A stretch of DNA of 64,000 nucleotides from Micromonospora endolithica. GTDB lineage: Bacteria; Actinomycetota; Actinomycetes; Mycobacteriales; Micromonosporaceae. The stretch is taken from the NCBI RefSeq assembly GCF_003626595.1, contig NZ_RBAK01000015.1:96353-160352 (forward strand). Direction: 5' to 3'. Of the stretch, positions 50,097 to 57,075 are shown piece by piece (the first letter of the stretch is position 1; every line of letters begins with the position of its first letter). The notes under the pieces are model-generated. The model had not been told where the DNA came from. It was given only the letters and a program-made list of their open reading frames with translations, and did not search any database. A program made the translations under genes and the position numbers.

Positions 50097-50123
50097 GGGC
50101 CGCCGATTCGTGACCGGCGGCCC
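50097..50123 (-). terminator. Terminator between the AlpA-like gene and the capsid-like gene
   Basis: GGGCCGCC (50097-50104) pairs with GGCGGCCC (50116-50123), ten bases beyond the AlpA-like stop on the minus strand. It would separate that gene from the capsid operon. Confidence 0.55.
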
Positions 50124-50132
50124 GTTGCGACT

Positions 50133-50303
50133 TCAGCTCTGGCGGATGCGCGCTTCGAATGCGGCTACGTCTTCCTCGTGGATCTTCACGAGTCCGCCGA
50201 TCTTGGCCTTACGCAGCTCGCCACGGTCCACGAGCCTGCGGACGGATCGAATGCTGATGCCCAGCCGATCGGCAACCGCCTTCGACGAATGCCAGTTGCT
50301 CAA
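50133..50303 (-). CDS. AlpA/Xis-like excisionase or regulator (56 aa)
   Basis: MSNWHSSKAVADRLGISIRSVRRLVDRGELRKAKIGGLVKIHEEDVAAF is a clear MerR/HTH_17-type excisionase domain. I chose the TTG at 50303 because GGAGAGGGG lies just upstream and the domain begins there; the frame remains open to 50465, so a longer N-terminus with a GTG start cannot be excluded. It lies about 420 bp from attR and probably directs excision together with the integrase. Confidence 0.75.
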   Translation of the reverse strand: MSNWHSSKAVADRLGISIRSVRRLVDRGELRKAKIGGLVKIHEEDVAAFEARIRQS

Positions 50304-50722
50304 CGCTTGCCCCTCTCCGGCAGAGAGGAGTCCAGAGACGACAAAAGCACCGACGTAAGGACTCCTCCCGCCACGCATGGTGACGACAGTTGTCCCCGTC
50401 GGTGCTCTCCGCGTTCTATCCCGGTGCGGCTCAACCGAGCGGGCTCTGACGTGCCGGTGCCTCATGCCGCTGTTCCGTCCCGCCGTGCGGGGAGGTCAGC
50501 ATGCCGAGGGCAGTCCCAGAGCCTCGGGGCGTTGCTGGCACCGAGCGTACCTGGCCCTACCTGGCCGAACCAAGCGCGCGACGGAAGTGGACCCATCCTC
50601 GACCCCGGCCCCACATCGGCCCCACATCGGCACGAGATGCCAGGTCTGGCCAGCGATTGACGGCGGTCACGTTCTCGCAGGCCAGTCGGCACTTCTGACC
50701 ACCGGTGTCTATGCTTGGCACC
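50304..50722. other. Right-end region of the element without a convincing gene
   Basis: About 420 bp. It contains the possible N-terminal extension of the AlpA-like gene, the paired arm-like repeats (50605-50631) and a TATGCT promoter element (50710-50715) eight bases before the glycosylase GTG. No other reading frame looks coding. Confidence 0.5.
50605..50631. promoter_or_regulatory. Right arm-type integrase sites (candidate)
   Basis: GGCCCCACATCGG occurs twice in tandem with a 12-base period, 92 bp inside attR, matching the pair near attL in both sequence and orientation. Confidence 0.6.
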
Positions 50723-50745
50723 CGTGCCAGAGGGACACACCATCC
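50723..50745. other. attR: right 23-bp attachment repeat, containing the glycosylase start codon
   Basis: Exact repeat of 39471-39493. It contains the GTG start at 50724 and codons for PEGHTI, the catalytic N-terminus of the glycosylase, so integration restores the full reading frame but replaces everything upstream of it. Confidence 0.88.
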
Positions 50746-51533
50746 ACCGCCTGGCGGCCCGGCACGCCGAGTTGTTCGTCGGCGACAAGATGCACGCCGC
50801 CAGCCCGCAGGGCCGCTTCGCCGAGGGGGCCGCGCGGCTGACCGGCAGCGTGCTCGACGGGACCGAGGCGTACGGGAAGCACCTGCTGCACCACTACGCC
50901 GGCGAGGTGACCCTGCACGTGCACCTCGGGTTGTACGGGAAGTTCGCCGACGGGGCAGGTGAACCACCGGAGCCGGTCGGTCAGGTGCGGCTCCGGCTCA
51001 CCAGCGACCGGCACTGGCTGGACCTGCGCGGCCCCACGGCCTGCGAGCTGCTCACCCCGCCCGAGGTGGCGGCACTGCGGGCGCGACTCGGCCCGGACCC
51101 GTTGCGCGCGGACGCGGATCCCGAACGGGCGTACGCCCGGATCTCCCGCAGCGTGACCCCGCTCGCGGCGCTGCTGCTCGACCAGTCGGTGGTGGCGGGC
51201 ACGGGGTTGATCTTCGTCACCGAGGCCCTGTTCCGGGCGGGCCTGCCGCCGTTGCTGCCCGGTCGGGACCTCGGCCGGGCGGAGTGGGCGGAGCTGTGGG
51301 CGGACCTGGTGGCGCTGATGCGGGTCGGGGTGGCGCGAGGTCGGATCGACACCGTCCGCGACGTCCACTCACCGGAGGTGACCGGCCGCGCGGCGCGGGT
51401 CGACCGGCACGGCGGGGAGGTGTACGTCTACCGCCGGCCGGGTGCGCCCTGCCACGTCTGCGGCACCGAGGTCAGCCGTGGTGAGCTGGCCGGACGCAAC
51501 CTCTACTGGTGCCCCACCTGCCAGGCGGGCTGA
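50724..51533 (+). CDS. nei: Nei/Fpg-family DNA glycosylase/AP lyase
   Basis: Base-excision repair enzyme for oxidised bases, 269 aa. The mature N-terminus PEGHTIHRLA provides the catalytic Pro and Glu. The H2TH region includes LDQSVVAGTGLIFVTEALFRAGL, and the C-terminal zinc finger is CHVCG...CPTC. PEGHTIHR is typical of the actinobacterial Nei1/Nei2 branch rather than MutM. Start is GTG 50724, inside attR. With only about eight bases between a TATGCT -10 element and the start codon, the transcript may be leaderless; that promoter belongs to the element, not to the native locus. Confidence 0.92.
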   Translation: MPEGHTIHRLAARHAELFVGDKMHAASPQGRFAEGAARLTGSVLDGTEAYGKHLLHHYAGEVTLHVHLGLYGKFADGAGEPPEPVGQVRLRLTSDRHWLDLRGPTACELLTPPEVAALRARLGPDPLRADADPERAYARISRSVTPLAALLLDQSVVAGTGLIFVTEALFRAGLPPLLPGRDLGRAEWAELWADLVALMRVGVARGRIDTVRDVHSPEVTGRAARVDRHGGEVYVYRRPGAPCHVCGTEVSRGELAGRNLYWCPTCQAG

Positions 51534-51552
51534 TCATCCCGCACCGCGCCGC

Positions 51553-51592
51553 GGGTGCGTCTGTTGTCCCGTGGACGACAACACCTGCACCC
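51553..51592 (+). terminator. Imperfect hairpin after the glycosylase gene
   Basis: GGGTGC...TGTTGTCC pairs with GGACGACAACA...GCACCC around a CGT loop, 20 bases after the glycosylase stop. The convergent flavoprotein gene ends at 51609, so it may act in both directions. Confidence 0.5.
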
Positions 51593-51608
51593 GACAGTGA
51601 GACGCCGG

Positions 51609-52997
51609 TCAGCGACCGAGGGCGGCGAGGGCGTCGACGGCCTTGCGGGCGGCGATGAGCACCGGATCCCACACCGGGGCGTACGGCGGGGCGTAGCCCA
51701 GGTCGAGGGCGGTCATGTCGTCCACCGTCATGCCGTTCCACAGCGCCACGGCCAGGGTGTCGATCCGCTTCGCCGCCTCCGACCAGCCGACGATCTGCGC
51801 GCCGAGGAGCCGACCGCTGGGCTTCTCGGCGAGCAGCTTCACGGTCATCGGGCGGGCCCCCGGGTAGTAGCCGGCCCGGCTGGTCGACTCGCTGATCACC
51901 GAGACGAACTCGAAGCCGGCGGCGGCGGCGTCCCGCTCGCGCAGACCGGTGCGTCCCACCTCCAGCTCGCACACCTTGGTCACGGCGGTGCCGATCACCC
52001 CGGCGAAGGTGGCGTACCCGCCGCCGATGTTGATGCCGGCGACCCGCCCCTGCTTGTTGGCGTGGGTGCCCAGCGGGATGTGCACCGGCATGCCGCTGAC
52101 CCGGTGCAGGCACTCGACGCAGTCCCCGGCGGCCCAGACGTCCTCGACGCCGGGCACCCGCATCCGCCGGTCCACCCGGATCGCGCCGCTGGGTCCGAGC
52201 GGTATCCCGGCCGCCTCGGCGAGGGCGACGTTGGGGCGTACGCCGAGCCCGAGGACGACCACGTCGGTGGGGATCGGCCCCTCGGCGGTGACCACGGCGG
52301 ACACCCGGCCGTCGCGCTGCTCCAGGCCGGTCACCGACAGGCCGGCGCGCACGGTGATGCCCAGGCCCCGCATCGCGCCGACGACCAGTTCGGCCATGTC
52401 CTCGTCGACGGTGGACATCGGCTGGGCGGCCTTCTCGACGAGGGTGACGGTGAGCCCGCGCTGGATCAGCGCCTCCGCCATCTCGACGCCGATGTAGCCG
52501 CCGCCGACCACCACCGCCCGCCGGGGCTTCGGCTCGGCCTCCAGCCAGTCGCGCAGCGCGGCCCCGTCGTTCAGGGTCTGGATGCCGAAGACGCCACCCG
52601 CGTCGGTGTGCGCCCAGTCCGGCTTGATCGGGACGGCACCGGTGGCGTACATCAGGGTGTCGAACCGTTCGCGGACCTCGCCGCCGCCGGCCAGGTCCCG
52701 GGCGACGACCTCGCGCCGGTCCAGGTCGATGCCGGTGACCTCGTGCCGCAGCCGGACGTCGATGTCGAAGTCGGTCCGGAAGGTCTCCGGATCGCGGGCG
52801 ATCAGTTGGTCCCGGTCGGGCACCAGGCCGCTGATCCAGTAGGGAATGCCGCAGGCCGAGTAGGACGTGAAGTGTCCCCGCTCGAACGCGACGATCTCCA
52901 GGTCCCGCCGGTCACGGCGGCGTCGGGCCTGCGACGCCGCCGCCATTCCGGCGGCGTCGCCGCCGACGACGATCAGTCGTTGCGCCACGTCCACCAT
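51609..52997 (-). CDS. FAD-dependent pyridine nucleotide-disulfide oxidoreductase (CoA-disulfide reductase/NADH oxidase-like)
   Basis: A 462-aa flavoenzyme of the single-cysteine group. FAD site LIVVGGDAAGMAAASQARR, redox Cys in YSACGIPYWISG, NAD(P)H site AVVVGGGYIGVEMAEALIQRG, second FAD site VEDVWAAGDCVE, and a C-terminal dimerisation domain (FAGVIGTAVTKVCELEVGRTG, GAQIVGWSEAAKRIDTLAVAL). Single-cysteine members reduce CoA disulfide or oxygen. The exact substrate cannot be told from sequence here. Start at about 52997 (MVDVAQRLIVVGG); MAQRL-type alternatives a few codons in are possible. Confidence 0.88.
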   Translation of the reverse strand: MVDVAQRLIVVGGDAAGMAAASQARRRRDRRDLEIVAFERGHFTSYSACGIPYWISGLVPDRDQLIARDPETFRTDFDIDVRLRHEVTGIDLDRREVVARDLAGGGEVRERFDTLMYATGAVPIKPDWAHTDAGGVFGIQTLNDGAALRDWLEAEPKPRRAVVVGGGYIGVEMAEALIQRGLTVTLVEKAAQPMSTVDEDMAELVVGAMRGLGITVRAGLSVTGLEQRDGRVSAVVTAEGPIPTDVVVLGLGVRPNVALAEAAGIPLGPSGAIRVDRRMRVPGVEDVWAAGDCVECLHRVSGMPVHIPLGTHANKQGRVAGINIGGGYATFAGVIGTAVTKVCELEVGRTGLRERDAAAAGFEFVSVISESTSRAGYYPGARPMTVKLLAEKPSGRLLGAQIVGWSEAAKRIDTLAVALWNGMTVDDMTALDLGYAPPYAPVWDPVLIAARKAVDALAALGR

Positions 52998-53013
52998 CCT
53001 GCCACGGAGAAGA

Positions 53014-54156
53014 TCAGCCGCGGGTCTGTCGCGCCACGTCCGCGACCACGTCGACCAGGCTGCCGGTACGGGCGAAGACGGCCCGCTGCCGGGCGGCGCC
53101 GGTGCCGTGCCGGCGCAGCTCGCCCAGCAGGTCGGTCACCGCGGCGAGGTCGCCGTGCCGTTCCAGTGCCGGGCTGAGCCGCTCGACGAGCTGGTCGAGC
53201 AGGTCCCACGCCGGCCGCAGCTCCCCGTCGTTGAGGTCGACGCCGTTGCCCTCCAGCCCGTCGTGCGCGGCCCGCCAGTGCGCGGCGACCAGCAGGTGGT
53301 GGTCGGTGCGCAGGCGGGGTCGGCCGGCGGTGATGTCGTCCATCGCGGTGGCGACCATGCCCCGGACCAGGGCGGCCACCAGCACCGCGTCGTCGACGGA
53401 GGGGCAGACGTCGCCGATCCGGATCTCCACCGTCGGATACTTCGCGGACAACCGCGCGTACCAGTAGAGCATCCCCTCGTCGAGCATCACGCCACTGGCG
53501 ATGAGCTGCCGGATCAACCGCTCGTAGTGCTCGTGCGACTCCAGGAACGGCGTCGGCGCCACCGACGGCCAGCGCTCCCACTCCACCGACCGCCAGCTGG
53601 CGTAGCCGGTGTCCTCCCCGGCGGAGAACGGGGAGTTGGTGGTGACCGCGTGCAGCACCGGCAGCCAGGGCCGGACGTGGTTGAGCACCTGCACGCCGGT
53701 CTCCGGGTCGGGCACGCCCACGTGCACGTGCATGCCGTTGTTGCCGGGACCGGGTACCAGCAGCCGGAACCGCTCGATCATCCGGTCGAAGCGGGGCTTG
53801 TCGACCACCGGCGGCACCGGACCGTCCACCGGGCCGGTGCCGATGGCCAGCAGGCGTACGCCGGCCCGCTCGGCGGCGTCAGCCAGCGCGGTGCGCAGCA
53901 CCCCGAGGGAGTGCCGGATCGAGCTGAGCTCCAGCCCGGGCGGGCTGCCGATCTCGATCTGGCTGGTCTGGAACTCGCGCTCGACCTGCCCGCGCAGCTC
54001 GGCCGGAACCTGCTCCATCACCAGGTCGACGGCGGGTACCGCGGCACCGGTGTGCGGGTCGACGAGGAGGAACTCCTCCTCCACACCCACGGTCAGCAGG
54101 TCGGCCCGTTCGGCTGCCACGTCGGGCGCCTCCGCCACCTGGCCGGTCATCGCCAT
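53014..54156 (-). CDS. YbdK-type carboxylate-amine ligase (glutamate-cysteine ligase 2 family)
   Basis: An ATP-dependent ligase of about 380 aa that joins an amine to a carboxylate such as gamma-glutamyl-cysteine; the family includes EgtA-like enzymes. Motifs are LLTVGVEEEFLLVDPHTG, EFQTSQIEIGSPPG, GNNGMHVHVGVPDPETGV, TNSPFSAGEDTGYASWRS, YPTVEIRIGDVCPSVDDAVLVAAL. Weak activity on glutamate and cysteine is known for YbdK, so the natural product is unsure; mycothiol producers do not need glutathione. Start taken at ATG 54156 (MAMTGQVAEA), with GAGGA upstream; the frame continues to 54216. Confidence 0.88.
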   Translation of the reverse strand: MAMTGQVAEAPDVAAERADLLTVGVEEEFLLVDPHTGAAVPAVDLVMEQVPAELRGQVEREFQTSQIEIGSPPGLELSSIRHSLGVLRTALADAAERAGVRLLAIGTGPVDGPVPPVVDKPRFDRMIERFRLLVPGPGNNGMHVHVGVPDPETGVQVLNHVRPWLPVLHAVTTNSPFSAGEDTGYASWRSVEWERWPSVAPTPFLESHEHYERLIRQLIASGVMLDEGMLYWYARLSAKYPTVEIRIGDVCPSVDDAVLVAALVRGMVATAMDDITAGRPRLRTDHHLLVAAHWRAAHDGLEGNGVDLNDGELRPAWDLLDQLVERLSPALERHGDLAAVTDLLGELRRHGTGAARQRAVFARTGSLVDVVADVARQTRG

Positions 54157-54295
54157 CACCGTCCGTTCCTCGCCGGTCGCGGACCGTCCGCTCCGGGCTT
54201 CCCGGTGGTTACCCACCGTGGCGACGCCGGGAAACGCGGCGTCGGCGTGTCGGGATCACGGTGCGTGACGTGACACCGCGGCCTAGCCTGAAGCC

Positions 54296-54583
54296 GTGCC
54301 GGGAGTGCCGGGGTTGATGCTGGGGTTGTGGGCGGGGACGCTCACCCAGCTGATCGTGTTCGCGGACCGCCCGGCCGATCTCCTCGCCGGCGTGGCGCTG
54401 GTGCTGGTTGCCGCCCTGCTCGCGGTTCACCTGGCCGCCGCCGGCCTCGCCCCCCGCGCGGAGCGGCGCGCGAGCAGGCTGCGGGCGTGGGTGCGGCGTC
54501 GCCGCGTGCCCCGCCAGGTCGACCCGGACGCGCCTGGCCGGCCCCGCCCGCGAGCCCCCGGGGCGCATCCCTCGGCCGCGTAG
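54296..54583 (+). CDS. Small membrane protein, DUF6412-like
   Basis: A 95-aa protein. The N-terminal half is a hydrophobic hairpin (LMLGLWAGTLTQLIVFAD, LLAGVALVLVAALLAVHLAAAGLAP), and the C-terminal half is basic and Pro-rich (RRRRVPRQVDPDAPGRPRPRAPG). I recall DUF6412 proteins with this form next to YidC-like genes in actinomycetes, as here. Start GTG 54296. Function unknown; assistance to the adjacent insertase is inferred. Confidence 0.65.
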   Translation: MPGVPGLMLGLWAGTLTQLIVFADRPADLLAGVALVLVAALLAVHLAAAGLAPRAERRASRLRAWVRRRRVPRQVDPDAPGRPRPRAPGAHPSAA

Positions 54584-54671
54584 CTCCGCGCGCGGCCGAT
54601 TCCGCCGTCATCCGCGCTCGCGACGCGTGTCGTCGCCGGGGCGCTTCCGGAATCGGAACGAGGGGTTCACC

Positions 54672-55427
54672 ATGCTCGCCTTCGCACCACTGCACGACGC
54701 CGTCGGCGCCGCCGGCGCCGCGCTCTCCTGGCTCACCGACCTGCTGGCCCCGGTGGCCGGTGGCGCGGCCACCGCCGCGGCGATCGTCGTCCTCACCGTG
54801 GCCGTGCGGTTGCTCATCGCACCGCTCAGCGTCGCGCAGGCCCGCGGGGAGCGGCGTCGCGCGGCGCTCGCCCCCCAGGTCGCCGAGCTCCAGCGGCGGT
54901 ACGCGGACGACCCGGCCCGCCTCCAGTCGGAACTCTTCGCCCTCTACCGGTCCGCCGGCGCGAACCCGGTGGCCGGCTGCCTTCCGCTGCTGTTGCAAGC
55001 ACCGGTCCTGCTGGTGCTGTACCGGCTCTTCACCACCGCCGACGGCGGCACGGGGCTGCTCGACGAGCGACTGGCCGGGGTGGCGCTGGGCCACCACCTC
55101 GCCGACGGTCTGAGCGTGCCGGTGGTGGCGCTGTTCGGGGTGCTGCTGTCGGTGCTGCTCGCCCTGGCCTGGTGGACGTCGCGGCGGATGCGGCGCGCGG
55201 CGGCCGCGACGGGGACGGTGGCCGGCACGCCGATCGAGGGGCCGGGTGCGGCAACCGTCGGTCGGTTGCTGCCCCTGCTGCCGTACGTGACCGTGCTGGT
55301 GGCGCTGGTGCTGCCGCTGGCGGCGGTGATCTACCTGGTCACCACCACCGCCTGGTCGGCGCTGGAGCAGGTGGTGCTGCGCCGTCCCCTGGTGACGCCC
55401 GGCGGCGTGGAGGCGCATCGACGTTGA
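54672..55427 (+). CDS. YidC/Oxa1-family membrane protein insertase paralogue
   Basis: A 251-aa polytopic protein. Hydrophobic segments occur around residues 40-60 (AATAAAIVVLTVAVRLLIAPL), 95-115 (VAGCLPLLLQAPVLLVLYRLF), 150-170 (VPVVALFGVLLSVLLALAWW) and 205-235. The family core is RLLIAPLSVAQARGERRRAAL, LQRRYADDPARLQSELFALYRSAGANPVAGCLPLLLQAPVL, which contains the conserved positively charged residue of the groove. It is not beside rpmH/rnpA, so it is probably a second, accessory insertase. ATG at 54672 after GAGGGG. Confidence 0.85.
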   Translation: MLAFAPLHDAVGAAGAALSWLTDLLAPVAGGAATAAAIVVLTVAVRLLIAPLSVAQARGERRRAALAPQVAELQRRYADDPARLQSELFALYRSAGANPVAGCLPLLLQAPVLLVLYRLFTTADGGTGLLDERLAGVALGHHLADGLSVPVVALFGVLLSVLLALAWWTSRRMRRAAAATGTVAGTPIEGPGAATVGRLLPLLPYVTVLVALVLPLAAVIYLVTTTAWSALEQVVLRRPLVTPGGVEAHRR

Positions 55428-55472
55428 CAACTGTGTTGACGGCACGTACAACTCGTGAGAGAGCGCTCTCTC
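55424..55472 (+). promoter_or_regulatory. Promoter and CebR/LacI-like operator upstream of the GH16 gene
   Basis: TTGACA (55424-55429) and TACAAC (55447-55452) with 17-base spacing form a good sigma-70-type promoter. The perfect 16-bp palindrome GAGAGAGCGCTCTCTC (55457-55472) lies at the start of the transcript. Its AGAGCGCTCT core resembles LacI-family operators such as the CebR box (TGGGAGCGCTCCCA), implying repression relieved by a sugar. Confidence 0.7.
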
Positions 55473-55499
55473 GCTCCGTTCCCGCAGAGAGGCACGTCC

Positions 55500-56924
55500 A
55501 TGCGAACTGCACCGGCGGCATCCGCCGCCCCGCCTGCCCGACGCCGGCTTCCGCTGGCGCTCGCCCTGCTCACCGTCACCACCACCGCCCTGGCCGGGGT
55601 CACCGCGACCGCCGACGCCGCAGTGCCGGCGCCGGCTCCGGGCTGGAGTCTGGTGTGGAGCGACGACTTCACCGGCGCGGCCGGCACGCTGCCGTCCGCC
55701 GCGAACTGGATCATCGACACCGGCACCAGCTATCCGGGTGGCCCGCCCAACTGGGGTACGGGTGAGATCCAGACCTACACGGCCAGCACGGCCAACGTCA
55801 GCCACGACGGCGGCGGCAACCTGCGGATCACGCCGCTGCGCGACGGCTCGGGTCGGTGGACGTCCGCCCGGATCGAGACCGTCCGCAGCAACTTCAAGCC
55901 GGCAGCCGGCGGTGTGCTGGCGATCGAGGGCCGGATCCAGATGCCCAACGTCACCGGCGCCCAGGCGCCCGGCTACTGGCCGGCCTTCTGGGCACTGGGT
56001 GCGCCGTACCGGGGCAACTACCAGAACTGGCCGGGCATCGGCGAGTTCGACGTGATGGAGAACGTCAACGGGATCAACTCGGTCTGGGGGGTGCTGCACT
56101 GCGGCGTCGCCCCCGGCGGCCCGTGCGACGAGTTCAACGGCATCGGCGCCTCCCGGGCCTGCCCCGGCAGCACCTGCCAGTCGGCGTTCCACACCTACCG
56201 CTTCGAGTGGGACGCCTCGATCAGCCCCCAGCAACTGCGGTGGTACGTCGACGGGCAGCTCTACCACACGGTGAGCCAGTCCCGGATCGGCGAGCCGTAC
56301 TGGTCGCAGATGACCAACCACGCCGGCTACTTCCTCCTGCTCAACGTGGCGATGGGCGGGGCGTTCCCGAACGGGGTGGCCGGCAGTGCCACACCCACGG
56401 CGGCGACCGTGCCCGGCCGGCCGATGCTGGTCGACTACGTCGCCGTCTACAACCGGGGTGGCGGCACCACCCCACCGCCGACGACCCCACCGCCGACGAC
56501 CCCGCCGCCGGGCGGCGTGCGGGACGCGTACACGACCATCCAGGCCGAGTCGTTCAACGCCCAGAACGGGGTGCTGGTCGAGGCGTGCGCCGAGGGCGGG
56601 CAGAACATCGGTGCGCTGCGCAACGGTGACTGGGCGCGCTTCGACAACGTCGAGTTCGGCGCCACGCCGCCGCGGGACTTCGTCGCCCGGGTGGCCTCGG
56701 GTGCGGCCAGTGGCGTGAGTGGCCTGGTGGAGGTGCGGTTGGACAGCCCCACCAGCCCGCCGATCGGCAGCTTCGCCATCGCGAACACCGGGGGCTGGCA
56801 GAGCTGGCGTTCGGTGCCCGGCAACGTCGCGGGTCCGACCGGTCGCCGGACGGTCTACCTGACCTTCTCCAGTGGTCAGCCGAACGACTTCGTCAACGTC
56901 AACTGGTTCAGCTTCCGCCGCTGA
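55500..56924 (+). CDS. Secreted GH16 beta-glucanase with C-terminal carbohydrate-binding module
   Basis: Predicted extracellular endo-1,3-beta-glucanase (laminarinase-type), 474 aa. A signal peptide ends near residue 41 (LALALLTVTTTALAGVTATADA-A). The GH16 domain (about 45-320) has the catalytic E-x-D-x-x-E motif in GEFDVMENVNG, preceded by PGYWPAFWALG. A Thr/Pro linker (TTPPPTTPPP) leads to a C-terminal CBM6-like module (about 345-474; YTTIQAESFNAQNGVLVEAC, IGALRNGDWARFDNV, GGWQSWRSVPGNV, FVNVNWFSFRR). ATG at 55500 with AGAGAGG upstream. Expression is probably controlled through the LacI-like operator just upstream. Confidence 0.92.
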   Translation: MRTAPAASAAPPARRRLPLALALLTVTTTALAGVTATADAAVPAPAPGWSLVWSDDFTGAAGTLPSAANWIIDTGTSYPGGPPNWGTGEIQTYTASTANVSHDGGGNLRITPLRDGSGRWTSARIETVRSNFKPAAGGVLAIEGRIQMPNVTGAQAPGYWPAFWALGAPYRGNYQNWPGIGEFDVMENVNGINSVWGVLHCGVAPGGPCDEFNGIGASRACPGSTCQSAFHTYRFEWDASISPQQLRWYVDGQLYHTVSQSRIGEPYWSQMTNHAGYFLLLNVAMGGAFPNGVAGSATPTAATVPGRPMLVDYVAVYNRGGGTTPPPTTPPPTTPPPGGVRDAYTTIQAESFNAQNGVLVEACAEGGQNIGALRNGDWARFDNVEFGATPPRDFVARVASGAASGVSGLVEVRLDSPTSPPIGSFAIANTGGWQSWRSVPGNVAGPTGRRTVYLTFSSGQPNDFVNVNWFSFRR

Positions 56925-56927
56925 GGT

Positions 56928-56981
56928 GCAAGGAAGGGCCCCCTCTTAACGCCTCGCGTTGTAGAAGGGGCCCTTCTTAAC
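56928..56981. repeat. Interspersed GGAAGGGGCCCTTC palindromic repeat, copy 4
   Basis: AAGGAAGGGCCCCCTCTTAACGC and its approximate inverse GCGTTGTAGAAGGGGCCCTTCTT flank a CTC loop. It starts three bases after the GH16 stop and probably terminates that gene. Confidence 0.82.
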
Positions 56982-57075
56982 AGCCGCTCGCACAGCCCTG
57001 GACACAACAGTTAACAGTCTTAATAATAAGTGGAACGTCGACGTCCGTGGATGACGTCCCGGTGGGGAGGGCCGC

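Larger units (their letters stand above)
39471..50745. mobile_element. Integrated phage-satellite-like element inserted at the 5' end of a nei/fpg gene
   Basis: About 11.3 kb bounded by 23-bp direct repeats. Contents from left to right: three small leftward genes, an XRE/DUF5753-DUF397 pair, then a long leftward gene series containing integrase, serine recombinase, an HTH protein, a terminase-small-subunit-like protein, an iteron-like origin, RepA-like ATPase, TOPRIM primase, small proteins and a major-capsid-like protein; an AlpA/Xis-like gene lies near the right end. No large terminase, portal, protease, tail, lysis, FtsK/Tra or toxin genes were recognised. It thus fits neither a complete prophage nor an AICE; a capsid-bearing satellite dependent on a helper is the best current reading. 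Confidence 0.8.

Noticed and set aside
39471..50745. Actinomycete integrative and conjugative element (AICE)
   Set aside because: Integrase, excisionase-like and replication genes fit, but no FtsK/SpoIIIE-type Tra, Spd or other transfer gene was found, and att is not in a tRNA gene.
39471..50745. Complete prophage
   Set aside because: At about 11 kb with no recognisable portal, large terminase, tail or lysis genes, it cannot form virions alone.
39471..50745. Restriction-modification, toxin-antitoxin or CRISPR defence genes inside the element
   Set aside because: No motif for nucleases, methylases, Cas proteins or known toxin pairs was recognised, although several small genes remain unknown.
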